Shown here piece after piece: positions 8,396-20,537 of a DNA stretch of 64,000 bases (the stretch's first letter is position 1; every line of letters begins with the position of its first letter). The stretch is from Citrobacter sp. Cu233 (GTDB lineage: Bacteria > Pseudomonadota > Gammaproteobacteria > Enterobacterales > Enterobacteriaceae). The translations under genes were made by a program, and so were the position numbers. The stretch is taken from NCBI RefSeq assembly GCF_030332225.1, contig NZ_JAOWIF010000021.1:64001-128000 (forward strand). Reading direction: 5' to 3'. Below the pieces are notes generated by a model. That model did not search any database, was not told the origin of the DNA, and saw only the letters and a program-made list of their open reading frames with translations.

Positions 8396-10042
8396 ATGGA
8401 AATCTTTTTTACCATACTCATCATGACCCTTGTGGTCTCGTTGTCGGGGGTATTTACTCGCGTATTGCCCTTTCAGGTCCCTTTGCCCCTTATGCAGATA
8501 GCCATTGGCGCGTTGCTGGCGTGGCCGACGTTTGGTTTGCATGTGGAATTTGACCCTGAACTGTTTTTGGTTCTGTTCATCCCGCCGTTGCTGTTTGCCG
8601 ATGGCTGGAAGACGCCAACGCGGGAGTTTCTGGAGCATGGACGAGAGATCTTCGGTCTGGCACTGGCGCTCGTACTGGTTACGGTGGTCGGCATTGGTTT
8701 TATGATTTATTGGCTGGTCCCGGGGATTCCGCTGATCCCCGCTTTTGCGCTGGCCGCAGTGCTGTCGCCAACCGATGCCGTTGCCCTTTCTGGCATTGTA
8801 GGTGAGGGGCGTATACCGAAGAAAATCATGGGTATCCTGCAGGGCGAAGCGTTGATGAACGATGCGTCTGGCCTGGTATCGCTGAAATTTGCTGTGGCCG
8901 TGGCAATGGGGACGATGGTGTTTACCGTCGGCGGTGCGACGGTTGAGTTCTTCAAGGTAGCGATTGGCGGCATCCTGGCGGGTTTTGTCGTCAGTTGGTT
9001 GTATGGACGCTCTCTGCGCTTTCTTAGCCGCTGGGGGGGTGATGAGCCAGCAACGCAAATCGTTCTGTTGTTCCTGCTGCCGTTTGCTTCTTATCTGATT
9101 GCCGAACACATCGGTGTTTCCGGGATCCTCGCGGCGGTCGCAGCCGGGATGACGATAACCCGTTCAGGCGTAATGCGTCGTGCGCCATTGGCGATGCGTT
9201 TACGTGCTAACAGCACATGGGCAATGCTGGAGTTCGTCTTTAACGGCATGGTCTTCCTGTTGTTAGGACTGCAATTACCGGGGATTCTGGAGTCTTCGCT
9301 GGTGGCGGCAGAAGCCGATCCGAACGTTGAAACCTGGATGCTGTTTACCGATATCGTGCTGATTTACGTGGCGCTGATGCTGGTGCGTTTTGGCTGGCTG
9401 TGGACGATGAAAAAATTCAGTCTGCGCTTCCTGAAGAAAAAACCAATGGAGTTTGGCTCCTGGACAACGCGTGAAATCCTGATCGCCTCCTTTGCGGGGG
9501 TTCGCGGGGCGATTACGCTTGCCGGTGTGCTCTCCATCCCGCTGCTGTTGCCGGATGGTAGCGGCTTCCCGGCGCGCTACGAACTGGTATTCCTGGCGGC
9601 GGGCGTGATCCTGTTCTCGCTGTTTGTTGGCGTGGTGATGCTGCCGATTCTGCTGCAACACCTGGAAGTGGCGGATCACTCACAGCAACTGAAAGAAGAA
9701 AGGATTGCCCGCGCTGCGACGGCGGAAGTCGCGATTGTCGCTATCCAGAAAATGGAAGAGCGTCTGGCGGCGGACAGCGAAGAGAATATTGATAATCAAC
9801 TGCTGACCGAAGTGAGCTCTCGTGTAATCGGTAACCTGCGTCGTCGCGTCGATGGACGTAACGATGTGGAAAGCTCATTACAGGAAGAGAACCTTGAGCG
9901 ACGTTTCCGCCTGGCGGCGCTGCGTTCGGAACGAGCAGAACTTTATCACCTGCGCGCCACGCGCGAAATCAGTAATGAAACGCTGCAAAAACTGCTGCAC
10001 GACCTGGATTTGCTGGAAGCGTTACTGATCGAAAATCAATAA
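8396..10042 (+). CDS. yjcE: CPA1-family Na+/H+ antiporter-like membrane protein YjcE
   Basis: A 548-residue monovalent cation:proton antiporter-family protein. About 12 membrane segments fill residues 1-420, with the conserved transport-core motif PTDAVALSGIVGEGRIP and GVRGAITLAGVLSIPLL; the last ~120 residues are a hydrophilic, helical cytoplasmic tail (LKEERIARAATAEVAIVAIQ...). The start at 8396 (MEIFFTILIM) has a CAGGGA Shine-Dalgarno and matches the E. coli protein; longer in-frame starts lack support. Transport activity has not, to my knowledge, been shown in detail. A REP element follows. Confidence 0.93.
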   Translation: MEIFFTILIMTLVVSLSGVFTRVLPFQVPLPLMQIAIGALLAWPTFGLHVEFDPELFLVLFIPPLLFADGWKTPTREFLEHGREIFGLALALVLVTVVGIGFMIYWLVPGIPLIPAFALAAVLSPTDAVALSGIVGEGRIPKKIMGILQGEALMNDASGLVSLKFAVAVAMGTMVFTVGGATVEFFKVAIGGILAGFVVSWLYGRSLRFLSRWGGDEPATQIVLLFLLPFASYLIAEHIGVSGILAAVAAGMTITRSGVMRRAPLAMRLRANSTWAMLEFVFNGMVFLLLGLQLPGILESSLVAAEADPNVETWMLFTDIVLIYVALMLVRFGWLWTMKKFSLRFLKKKPMEFGSWTTREILIASFAGVRGAITLAGVLSIPLLLPDGSGFPARYELVFLAAGVILFSLFVGVVMLPILLQHLEVADHSQQLKEERIARAATAEVAIVAIQKMEERLAADSEENIDNQLLTEVSSRVIGNLRRRVDGRNDVESSLQEENLERRFRLAALRSERAELYHLRATREISNETLQKLLHDLDLLEALLIENQ

Positions 10043-10047
10043 ACAGT

Positions 10048-10084
10048 GGTAGGCCGGATAAAGCGTTTACGCCGCATCCGGCAC
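10048..10084. repeat. REP element after yjcE
   Basis: GTAGGCCGGATAAAGCG...CGCATCCGGCAC, the typical enterobacterial REP palindrome, fills the gap between the convergent genes yjcE and the LysR regulator. Confidence 0.85.
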
Positions 10085-10975
10085 TTACGATTCTTGCGTT
10101 AACCAAAACCCTTCGCAGCATGTCAGCCACGCCTGAGCGCTGTGCGACAGATACACACCTTCGCGCCAAATCATGCCGAGTTGCCAGCGTAAATCGCTCT
10201 CCAGAGGGATCCAGCGTAGCGTCTGTTTATCCAGCCGTTGGCAAATTGGCTCCGGTAAAATGGCGATACCGACCCCGGCTTGTACCATGGCTGCCAGAAA
10301 ATCCCACTGCCCGCTACGTACCGCGATGCGGGGTTTTACATCGTGCTGGTTAAACAATTCCAGTAACTGACGGCTGAGGGCGAAATCTTCGTTGTAGATA
10401 AGCAGTGGATGTTCCGCCAGCGCCTCGGGGGAAATGGATTCGCAGGTTGTCCACTGGCCCGAGCGCGGGACCAGCACGCAGAGCGGATGACTGAAAAGCG
10501 GCAAGGTTGCCAGTCCACTCTCTTCTTCGACCGGAAGTGCCGTCATTGCGACATCCAAATCACCGTTCATTACTGCCTGCTGGACGGTTAAGCCGCCAAA
10601 CTCTGATACTTTAAGTTCAACGCCGGGATAACGCTGGCGAAACAGGCTGATAGGACCTGCCATCAACATACCGACCATTGGCGGGATACCAAGGCGCAAT
10701 AGCCCTTTGTTCAGGTGGTTAATGTCGCTAAGTTCGGCTTCAAGCTGGCGAAACTCGGCCAAAATCGCCAGACCGCGTTCAAAAACAACCTGCCCGGTAT
10801 CGGTCAGCAACAGCCGTCGTCCGTCGCGGATTAACAGCGTGCAGTTCAGCTCATCTTCAAGGTTCTTCAACATTTTGCTGATGGTGGGTTGGGTGACAAA
10901 AAGCTTCTCCGCTGCGCGGGTAAAGCTCTGCTGACGCACCACCTCAACAAAATATCGCAGCGTTCTGATATCCAT
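10085..10975 (-). CDS. LysR-family regulator, divergent from LrgA/LrgB genes
   Basis: A 296-residue LysR-type regulator: N-terminal winged HTH (residues about 1-60, LRYFVEVVRQQSFTRAAEKL, TQPTISKMLKNLE) and a substrate-binding effector domain (about 90-290). It is divergent from the LrgA/LrgB pair across a 101-bp gap, the usual arrangement for a LysR regulator and its target, and resembles the CidR-cidAB organisation of Gram-positive bacteria in layout. The effector is unknown; acetate or pyruvate is my inference from the CidR parallel and the actP/acs genes next door. K-12 has no such gene here. Confidence 0.88.
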   Translation of the reverse strand: MDIRTLRYFVEVVRQQSFTRAAEKLFVTQPTISKMLKNLEDELNCTLLIRDGRRLLLTDTGQVVFERGLAILAEFRQLEAELSDINHLNKGLLRLGIPPMVGMLMAGPISLFRQRYPGVELKVSEFGGLTVQQAVMNGDLDVAMTALPVEEESGLATLPLFSHPLCVLVPRSGQWTTCESISPEALAEHPLLIYNEDFALSRQLLELFNQHDVKPRIAVRSGQWDFLAAMVQAGVGIAILPEPICQRLDKQTLRWIPLESDLRWQLGMIWREGVYLSHSAQAWLTCCEGFWLTQES

Positions 10976-11030
10976 GATTATTCCTTAAGACTATGCCTGC
11001 AATGAGTTTAATTCATTTCAGTCCTGGACG

Positions 11031-11057
11031 GGCGCTCTCTATACTGGCGCTCTCTAT
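11031..11057. repeat. Tandem 12-bp direct repeat in the LysR-LrgA promoter gap
   Basis: GGCGCTCTCTAT occurs at 11031-11042 and again at 11046-11057, one 15-bp period apart, ending 19 bp before the LrgA-family start codon. It lies in the divergent regulatory gap, so it could be a regulator site or part of a duplicated promoter -10/+1 region; TCTCTATACT and TCTCTATTTT both resemble -10 elements. Confidence 0.6.
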
Positions 11058-11076
11058 TTTTTAAGGACATACCCTC

Positions 11077-11487
11077 ATGGCTGTGGCGATAAGCCGCGTG
11101 ACGCCTGCTGTCATTCACCGACTCCAGATACCTGTCCAGGTACTGTTGTACGCAGGTTTATTTGTATTTGCTCAATATCTTGTCTCCTGGCTGCATTTAC
11201 CGCTTCCCGCCAATCTGGTTGGGATGGTGCTGATGTTGGCGCTGATTGTCTGTCGGATTATCCCGCTGAGCTGGATACGCGCCGGTGCCCGCTGGTTACT
11301 GGCTGAAATGCTGCTGTTTTTTGTTCCAGCGGTGGTGGCCGTCGTCAACTATACGCAGCTGCTGTTAGTCGATGGCTGGCGTATTTTTGCTGTCATTGCG
11401 ATAAGCACGCTGATGGTTCTCGGCGCAACCGCGTGGGTTGTGGATAAAGTGTATCGCTATGAAATGAGCAGGTTAAACCGTGAGTAA
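11077..11487 (+). CDS. CidA/LrgA family holin-like membrane protein
   Basis: 136 residues with four hydrophobic segments (about 22-40, 44-60, 72-92, 97-120), typical of the CidA/LrgA family (E. coli YohJ is the K-12 member). In other bacteria these work with an LrgB/CidB partner; roles proposed include holin-like control of lysis and, for some pairs, pyruvate or small-acid transport. The start has a TAAGGA Shine-Dalgarno. It overlaps the next gene by 8 bp, implying one transcript and coupled translation. Confidence 0.88.
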   Translation: MAVAISRVTPAVIHRLQIPVQVLLYAGLFVFAQYLVSWLHLPLPANLVGMVLMLALIVCRIIPLSWIRAGARWLLAEMLLFFVPAVVAVVNYTQLLLVDGWRIFAVIAISTLMVLGATAWVVDKVYRYEMSRLNRE

Positions 11488-12169
11488 CTTCCAGCTAAGC
11501 GTGCTGTGTCTGGTGATTACGCTGGGGATCTATTTTGCCAACAAGCGTCTGTATCGCCGTTTTCGCAAATTGCCGCTGATGCCGCTGGTTCTCACGCCCG
11601 CGTTACTGGTGCTGATGCTGGTCTTCGGGCATATCTCCTGGCAAAACTATATTGGCGAATCACACTGGCTGCTGTGGCTATTAGGTCCCGCGACCATTGC
11701 CTTCGCAGTTCCGGTTTACGATAACCTCGCGGTGATTAAGCGTCACTGGATGTCGTTGACGGCGGGGGTCATCACGGCGACGCTGGTGGCTGTCACCAGT
11801 TCCGTATGGTTGGCGCGCCTGTTTATGCTGCCTGATGAGATCCAACGTAGCCTGGCGGTACGTTCCGTCACCACGCCTTTTGCGCTGGCAGCGGCAGAAC
11901 CCTTGGGCGGGCAGCCGGATCTGGTGGCGTTGTTTGTGGTCGTGACCGGTGTATTCGGTATGGCAGTCGGCGATGTGTTGTTTTTACGACTCTCTATCCG
12001 CGAAGGTATGGCTAAAGGGGCTGGGTTTGGCGCAGCATCGCACGGTGCAGGTACGGCTCGCTCTTATGAGCTGGGCCAGCAGGAGGGCGTGGTTGCCAGC
12101 CTGGTGATGATGCTCTCGGGGGTAGTGACAGTATTGGCAGCACCACTGGTTGCCAGAGTTATGTTCTGA
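11480..12169 (+). CDS. LrgB/CidB family membrane protein
   Basis: 229 residues, LrgB family, with about 7-8 membrane segments and the conserved block RSVTTPFALAAAEPLGGQPDL followed by FGAASHGAGTARSYELGQ. It is the partner of the overlapping CidA/LrgA gene. The pair is a second, YohJK-like set placed beside acetate uptake and activation genes. Convergent with actP, from which it is separated by a very stable hairpin. The family is sure; the physiological role is not. Confidence 0.9.
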   Translation: MSNFQLSVLCLVITLGIYFANKRLYRRFRKLPLMPLVLTPALLVLMLVFGHISWQNYIGESHWLLWLLGPATIAFAVPVYDNLAVIKRHWMSLTAGVITATLVAVTSSVWLARLFMLPDEIQRSLAVRSVTTPFALAAAEPLGGQPDLVALFVVVTGVFGMAVGDVLFLRLSIREGMAKGAGFGAASHGAGTARSYELGQQEGVVASLVMMLSGVVTVLAAPLVARVMF

Positions 12170-12181
12170 GGTTTGGCGACA

Positions 12182-12205
12182 TCCTCCGGCCCGAAGGCCG
12201 GAGGA
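12182..12205 (-). terminator. Stable hairpin between lrgB-like gene and actP
   Basis: A perfect 10-bp stem TCCTCCGGCC / GGCCGGAGGA with loop CGAA. Read from actP on the minus strand, the loop is UUCG closed by C-G, an exceptionally stable tetraloop. There is no T-run on either strand, so it may act mainly as an mRNA 3'-end barrier or as a shared terminator for the two convergent genes. Confidence 0.6.
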
Positions 12206-12214
12206 AAAGAGAGA

Positions 12215-14175
<1,961 letters not shown>

Positions 14176-14190
14176 CACAGAGCTCTCCAG

Positions 14191-14321
14191 AGGTCCCCCT
14201 GCGTCTTTCGTGCTACAGGTTCGTTGGCCGCACTCGCCCACCCCAGTTACATAGTGAACTATGCTCCTGGAGATGTGCTCGTTTTCCGCCTTCCTGTAAC
14301 ACGAAATCCTTTGGGGGAGGT
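14191..14321. repeat. ERIC (IRU) repeat immediately upstream of yjcH
   Basis: A roughly 130-bp imperfect palindrome. Its centre, CACCCCAGTTACATAGTGAA and ATGCTCCTGGAGATGTGCTC, aligns with the ERIC core (CACCCCAGTCACTTA... GCTCCTGGGGATTCAC). Its outer arms, CCCCCTGCGTCTTTCGTGCTACAGG and the complement of CCTGTAACACGAAATCCTTT, match the ERIC terminal arms. It sits inside the acs-yjcH-actP operon, ending only a few bases before the yjcH Shine-Dalgarno. Confidence 0.85.
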
Positions 14322-14332
14322 TTTTTATATTT

Positions 14333-14456
14333 CCCTCTCCCATGCAGAGAAAGGGTAGGGGGTATTGTTTATTTTGCCGGAGGACGGCTAAAGCCTTATC
14401 GGGCCTACAAGGGATGCTGAACCTGTAGACCCGATAAGCAGCGCGCCATCGGGCAT
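14333..14456. repeat. BIME/REP-type repeats between acs and yjcH
   Basis: Next to the ERIC element lies a short hairpin (CCCTCTCC ... GGGTAGGG, 14333-14360) and then REP-like palindromes: GCCGGAGGACGGCTAAAGCC, TTATCGGGCCTAC, GTAGACCCGATAAGC and GCGCCATCGGGC (14372-14456). With the ERIC copy, almost all of the 294-bp acs-yjcH gap is repeat DNA. Confidence 0.75.
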
Positions 14457-14469
14457 TTCACGGTTATGG

Positions 14470-16428
14470 TTATGATGGCATCGCGATGGCCTGCTTCTCT
14501 TCGAGCAGTTTCTCTACCACGCCAGGATCGGCGAGGGTCGAGGTATCGCCCAGATTACTGGTATCGCCCGCCGCGATTTTACGCAGAATGCGGCGCATGA
14601 TTTTGCCGGAGCGGGTTTTCGGCAGTGAGTCGGTCCAGTGCAGCACGTCTGGCGTTGCCAGCGGGCCAATTTCTTTTCGTACCCAGTTGCGAACTTCGGC
14701 GTACAACTCAGGTGATGGCTCTTCGCCGTGATTCAGCGTGACGTAGGCGTAAATGGCCTGGCCTTTAATATTGTGTGGAATCCCCACCACGGCGGCTTCG
14801 GCAATCTTTGGATGTGACACCAGCGCCGACTCGATTTCAGCGGTGCCCAGACGGTGGCCGGACACGTTCAGCACGTCGTCCACGCGCCCGGTGATCCAGT
14901 AGTAACCGTCTTCGTCACGGCGTGCGCCGTCGCCGCTGAAGTACATATTTTTGAACGTGGAGAAGTAGGTCTGTTCAAAGCGATCGTGATCGCCAAACAG
15001 GGTTCTTGCCTGACCCGGCCAGGAGTCGGTGATCACCAGGTTGCCTTCGGTCGCACCTTCCAGCGGGTTGCCTTCGTTATCAACGATGGCTGGTTGTACG
15101 CCAAAGAATGGACGCGTTGCCGAACCGGCTTTCAGCTCGGTTGCACCCGGCAGTGGGGTGATCATGAACCCCCCGGTTTCGGTCTGCCACCAGGTGTCGA
15201 CGACCGGGCATTTTTCGTTGCCGATCTTTTTCCAGTACCACTCCCATGCTTCCGGGTTAATCGGCTCGCCAACAGAGCCTAAAATACGCAGTGATGAACG
15301 GTTAGTGCCTTCAATCGCCTTATCACCTTCTGCCATCAGGGCGCGGATAGCCGTTGGCGCAGTATAGAGGATTGTGACCTGGTGCTTGTCCACGACCTGT
15401 GACATACGCGCCGGGGTCGGCCAGTTAGGTACGCCTTCAAACATCAGCGTGGTGGCACCGCAGGCCAGCGGGCCGTACAGCAGGTAGCTGTGGCCGGTAA
15501 CCCAACCCACATCAGCGGTACACCAGTAGATATCGTCCTGATGGTAATCAAACACATACTTAAAGGTCGTTGCCGCGTAAACCAGATATCCCCCCGTGGT
15601 GTGCAGCACGCCTTTTGGCTTACCGGTTGAACCAGAGGTATACAGGATAAACAGCGGATCTTCCGCGTTCATCTCTGCCGGCTGATGTTCAGGGCTCGCT
15701 TTTTCAATAAGATCGGACCACCACAGATCGCGGCCTTCCTTCCAGTCCGTTTTTCCGCCGGTGCGTTTGAGGACAATGACATGCTCAACCGTCTTCACAT
15801 TCGGGTTTTTCAGCGCATCATCCACGTTCTTTTTCAGCGGGATACCGCGTCCGGCACGTACGCCTTCATCGGCGGTGATCACCAGACGTGAATTGGAATC
15901 GATAATACGTCCGGCAACGGCTTCTGGTGAGAAACCGCCAAAGATGACCGAATGTACAGCGCCAATACGGGCGCAGGCCAGCATGGCAACCGCGGCTTCC
16001 GGGACCATTGGCATATAAATAGCCACGACATCGCCTTTTTTAATCCCCAAATCCAGAAGGGTATTAGCAAAACGGCAGACATCGCGATGCAGTTCGCGAT
16101 AGGTAATGTTTTTACTCTGGGTAGCATCATCGCCTTCCCAGATAATGGCGGTGCGATCGCCGTTTTCCTGTAGGTGGCGATCAAGACAGTTTGCTGCCAG
16201 ATTCAGCGTGCCGTCTTCGTACCATTTAATGGATACGTTACCAGGGGCAAAAGAGGTGTTCTTTACCTGGCTGTACGGCTTGATCCAATCAAGAATTTTT
16301 CCCTGCTCGCCCCAAAATGTGTCGGGGTCGGTAATGGACTGTTGGTATTTCGCTTCGTACTGCTCCGGGTTTATCAGGCAACGGTCCGCAATATTTGCGG
16401 GAATAGCGTGTTTGTGTATTTGGCTCAT
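14470..16428 (-). CDS. acs: Acetyl-CoA synthetase (AMP-forming)
   Basis: Converts acetate, ATP and CoA to acetyl-CoA via acetyl-AMP in the cytoplasm. 652 residues, ANL superfamily: adenylate loop [23 protein letters not shown] (A5), [16 protein letters not shown] hinge (A8), and the C-terminal catalytic lysine in [11 protein letters not shown], the site acetylated to switch the enzyme off in enterobacteria. Start has a strong AAGGAG site. First gene of acs-yjcH-actP, divergent from nrfA as in E. coli. Length is identical to the E. coli enzyme. Confidence 0.98.
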   Translation of the reverse strand: MSQIHKHAIPANIADRCLINPEQYEAKYQQSITDPDTFWGEQGKILDWIKPYSQVKNTSFAPGNVSIKWYEDGTLNLAANCLDRHLQENGDRTAIIWEGDDATQSKNITYRELHRDVCRFANTLLDLGIKKGDVVAIYMPMVPEAAVAMLACARIGAVHSVIFGGFSPEAVAGRIIDSNSRLVITADEGVRAGRGIPLKKNVDDALKNPNVKTVEHVIVLKRTGGKTDWKEGRDLWWSDLIEKASPEHQPAEMNAEDPLFILYTSGSTGKPKGVLHTTGGYLVYAATTFKYVFDYHQDDIYWCTADVGWVTGHSYLLYGPLACGATTLMFEGVPNWPTPARMSQVVDKHQVTILYTAPTAIRALMAEGDKAIEGTNRSSLRILGSVGEPINPEAWEWYWKKIGNEKCPVVDTWWQTETGGFMITPLPGATELKAGSATRPFFGVQPAIVDNEGNPLEGATEGNLVITDSWPGQARTLFGDHDRFEQTYFSTFKNMYFSGDGARRDEDGYYWITGRVDDVLNVSGHRLGTAEIESALVSHPKIAEAAVVGIPHNIKGQAIYAYVTLNHGEEPSPELYAEVRNWVRKEIGPLATPDVLHWTDSLPKTRSGKIMRRILRKIAAGDTSNLGDTSTLADPGVVEKLLEEKQAIAMPS

Positions 16429-18297
<1,869 letters not shown>

Positions 18298-18341
18298 CCC
18301 CATTCCGCCTCGTAAGGGGCGGATAACTCAACGGAGTGAAT

Positions 18342-18908
18342 ATGAGCGTATTACGTTCGTTATTAACTGCTGGGGTGCTGGCGTCAGGTCTGTTCTGGAG
18401 CCTGAGCGGGATAACCGCCACGCCAACACCGCAGGAGTCAGAACAACGCTGGACGGTCACCCAACAGCGTAACCCGGATGCGGCGTGCCTTGATTGTCAC
18501 AAGCCGGATACCGAAGGTATGCATGGTAAACATGCAGAAGTCATCAACCCCAATAATAAACTGCCGGTTACCTGCACCAACTGTCACGGCCAGCCGTCGC
18601 CGAAGCACCGTGAAGGGGTGAAGGATGTGATGCGCTTTAACGAGCCGATGTACAACGTGGAGCAGCAGAACAGCGTCTGTATGTCCTGTCACCTGCCTGA
18701 GCAGTTGCAAAAAGCGTTCTGGCCGCACGATGTTCACGTGACGAAAGTAGCGTGCGCCAGCTGTCACTCACTGCATCCGAAGCAAGACACGATGCAGACG
18801 TTAAGCGATAAAGGACGGATCAAGATTTGCGTCGATTGCCACAGCGATCAGCGTAACAATCCAAACTTTAACCCGGCGTCGATTCCCTTGCTTAAGGAGC
18901 ATCCATGA
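18342..18908 (+). CDS. nrfB: Pentaheme c-type cytochrome NrfB, electron donor to NrfA
   Basis: 188 residues with a signal peptide ([20 protein letters not shown]...) and five CxxCH motifs (CLDCH, CTNCH, CMSCH, CASCH, CVDCH). It carries electrons from the NrfC/NrfD membrane quinol dehydrogenase to NrfA. I use the ATG at 18342 behind GGAG; an in-frame GTG six bases earlier is less likely. It overlaps nrfC by 4 bp. Confidence 0.97.
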   Translation: MSVLRSLLTAGVLASGLFWSLSGITATPTPQESEQRWTVTQQRNPDAACLDCHKPDTEGMHGKHAEVINPNNKLPVTCTNCHGQPSPKHREGVKDVMRFNEPMYNVEQQNSVCMSCHLPEQLQKAFWPHDVHVTKVACASCHSLHPKQDTMQTLSDKGRIKICVDCHSDQRNNPNFNPASIPLLKEHP

Positions 18909-19576
18909 GTTGCTCTCGTCGCCAGTTTATCACCGGCGTCAGCGCGCTAGTGGCTGTTAGCGGGACGGCGGGACGCGTCGTAGCGAAGACGTTAAACATT
19001 AATGGCGTGCGTTACGGCATGGTACATGATGAGTCATTATGCATCGGTTGTACCGCGTGCATGGATGCCTGTCGGGAAGTTAACAGCGTACCGGAAGGCG
19101 TCTCGCGTCTGACGATCATTCGCAGTGAACCGCTGGGGACGTTTCCCGATGTGAAGTATCGTTTCTTCCGTCACTCGTGCCAGCACTGCGATCACGCGCC
19201 CTGTGTTGACGTCTGTCCGACGGGGGCATCGTATCGCGATGCCGCCAGCGGCATTGTGGATGTGAACCCGGATTTGTGCGTCGGTTGCCAGTATTGCATC
19301 GCCGCCTGTCCTTATCGCGTGCGCTTTATTCATCCGGTCAGCAAGACGGCGGATAAATGCGATTTTTGCCGCAAAACCAACCTGAAAGCGGGCAAGCAGC
19401 CCGCCTGCGTGGAGTCATGTCCGACGAAAGCGCTGACGTTTGGTAATCTGGACGACCCCAACAGCGAAATCTCGCGGTTGTTGCACCAGAAAAATACCTA
19501 CCGTTACAAGCTGGCGCTGGGCACGAAACCGAAGGTCTACCGCGTTCCCTTTAAATATGGGGAGGTGAGCCAATGA
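18905..19576 (+). CDS. nrfC: Ferredoxin-like [4Fe-4S] protein NrfC
   Basis: 223 residues: a twin-arginine signal ([17 protein letters not shown]) for folded export, then four cysteine clusters for [4Fe-4S] centres ([41 protein letters not shown]...CVESCP). It passes electrons from NrfD-oxidised menaquinol to NrfB on the periplasmic face. ATGA overlaps with both nrfB and nrfD indicate tight coupling. Confidence 0.97.
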   Translation: MSCSRRQFITGVSALVAVSGTAGRVVAKTLNINGVRYGMVHDESLCIGCTACMDACREVNSVPEGVSRLTIIRSEPLGTFPDVKYRFFRHSCQHCDHAPCVDVCPTGASYRDAASGIVDVNPDLCVGCQYCIAACPYRVRFIHPVSKTADKCDFCRKTNLKAGKQPACVESCPTKALTFGNLDDPNSEISRLLHQKNTYRYKLALGTKPKVYRVPFKYGEVSQ

Positions 19577-20529
19577 CACCCGCTTCTGCATTTCATTTTG
19601 AATCACTGGTGTGGGACTGGCCCATTGCCATCTATCTGTTTCTGATAGGCATATCTGCCGGGCTGGTGACGCTGTCGGTATTGTTACGACGGCTGCACCC
19701 GGAAGCGGGCGGTGCTGACAGCACGTTGCTGCGCACCACGCTGGTACTGGGACCGGGAGCCATTATTCTTGGTCTGCTGATCCTGGTATTCCACCTGACG
19801 CGTCCATGGACTTTCTGGAAGCTGATGTTCCACTACAGCTTCACCTCGGTGATGTCGATGGGGGTCATGCTGTTTCAGTTGTACATGGTGGTGCTGGTGC
19901 TGTGGTTGGCAAAAATCTTTGAAAAAGAGGTGATTGCCCTGCAACAGCGGTTCGTGCCGCGACTGACGATCGTGCCAAAACTCCTGACGCTAATCGCACC
20001 GTTCCATCGGTTGCTTGAAACGGTGATGCTGGTGCTGGCGGTTCTGCTCGGGGCCTACACCGGATTCCTGCTGTCGGCGTTGAAATCCTACCCGTTCCTG
20101 AATAACCCGATCCTGCCGGTGCTGTTCCTGTTCTCCGGGATTTCCTCCGGTGCGGCGGTGGCGCTGATCGCTATGGCGCTGCGTCATCGCAGTAACCCGC
20201 ATAGCACCGAGGCGCACTTTGTCCACCGTATGGAAACGCCGGTGGTGTGGCTGGAAATCTTCCTGCTGGCGGCGTTCTTTGTCGGGCTGGCGCTGGGTGA
20301 TGACGGCAAAATGCGCGCGCTGGTGGCAGCACTGGGCGGCGGGTTCTGGACCTGGTGGTTCTGGCTGGGTGTGGCCGGGCTTGGACTGATCCTCCCGATG
20401 CTGTTGAAACCGTGGGCTAATCGTAGCTCAACGTTTCATGGTGTACTGGCGGTATGTGGTGCCAGCCTGACTGGTGTTTTACTGCTGCGTTTCTTTATTT
20501 TGTATGCAGGACAGCTAACCGTTGCGTAA
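19573..20529 (+). CDS. nrfD: NrfD membrane quinol dehydrogenase subunit
   Basis: 318 residues, PsrC/NrfD family with eight predicted membrane helices, for example WPIAIYLFLIGISAGLVTLSVL near residues 16-37 and LETVMLVLAVLLGAYTGFLLSAL in the middle. It anchors NrfC and oxidises quinol. Length and position agree with E. coli NrfD. Confidence 0.96.
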   Translation: MTPASAFHFESLVWDWPIAIYLFLIGISAGLVTLSVLLRRLHPEAGGADSTLLRTTLVLGPGAIILGLLILVFHLTRPWTFWKLMFHYSFTSVMSMGVMLFQLYMVVLVLWLAKIFEKEVIALQQRFVPRLTIVPKLLTLIAPFHRLLETVMLVLAVLLGAYTGFLLSALKSYPFLNNPILPVLFLFSGISSGAAVALIAMALRHRSNPHSTEAHFVHRMETPVVWLEIFLLAAFFVGLALGDDGKMRALVAALGGGFWTWWFWLGVAGLGLILPMLLKPWANRSSTFHGVLAVCGASLTGVLLLRFFILYAGQLTVA

Positions 20530-20537
20530 GGTGATAT

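Noticed and set aside
8360..9109. 249-codon minus-strand ORF opposite yjcE, and similar long antisense frames opposite ghxP, acs, nrfA and uvrA
   Set aside because: Shadow frames from codon bias of the real genes; sequences are Arg/His/Gln-rich and lack start signals or family features.
14176..14343. N-terminal extension of yjcH
   Set aside because: The extension is translated ERIC repeat; a proper ribosome site precedes the internal ATG at 14175 and the family length fits.
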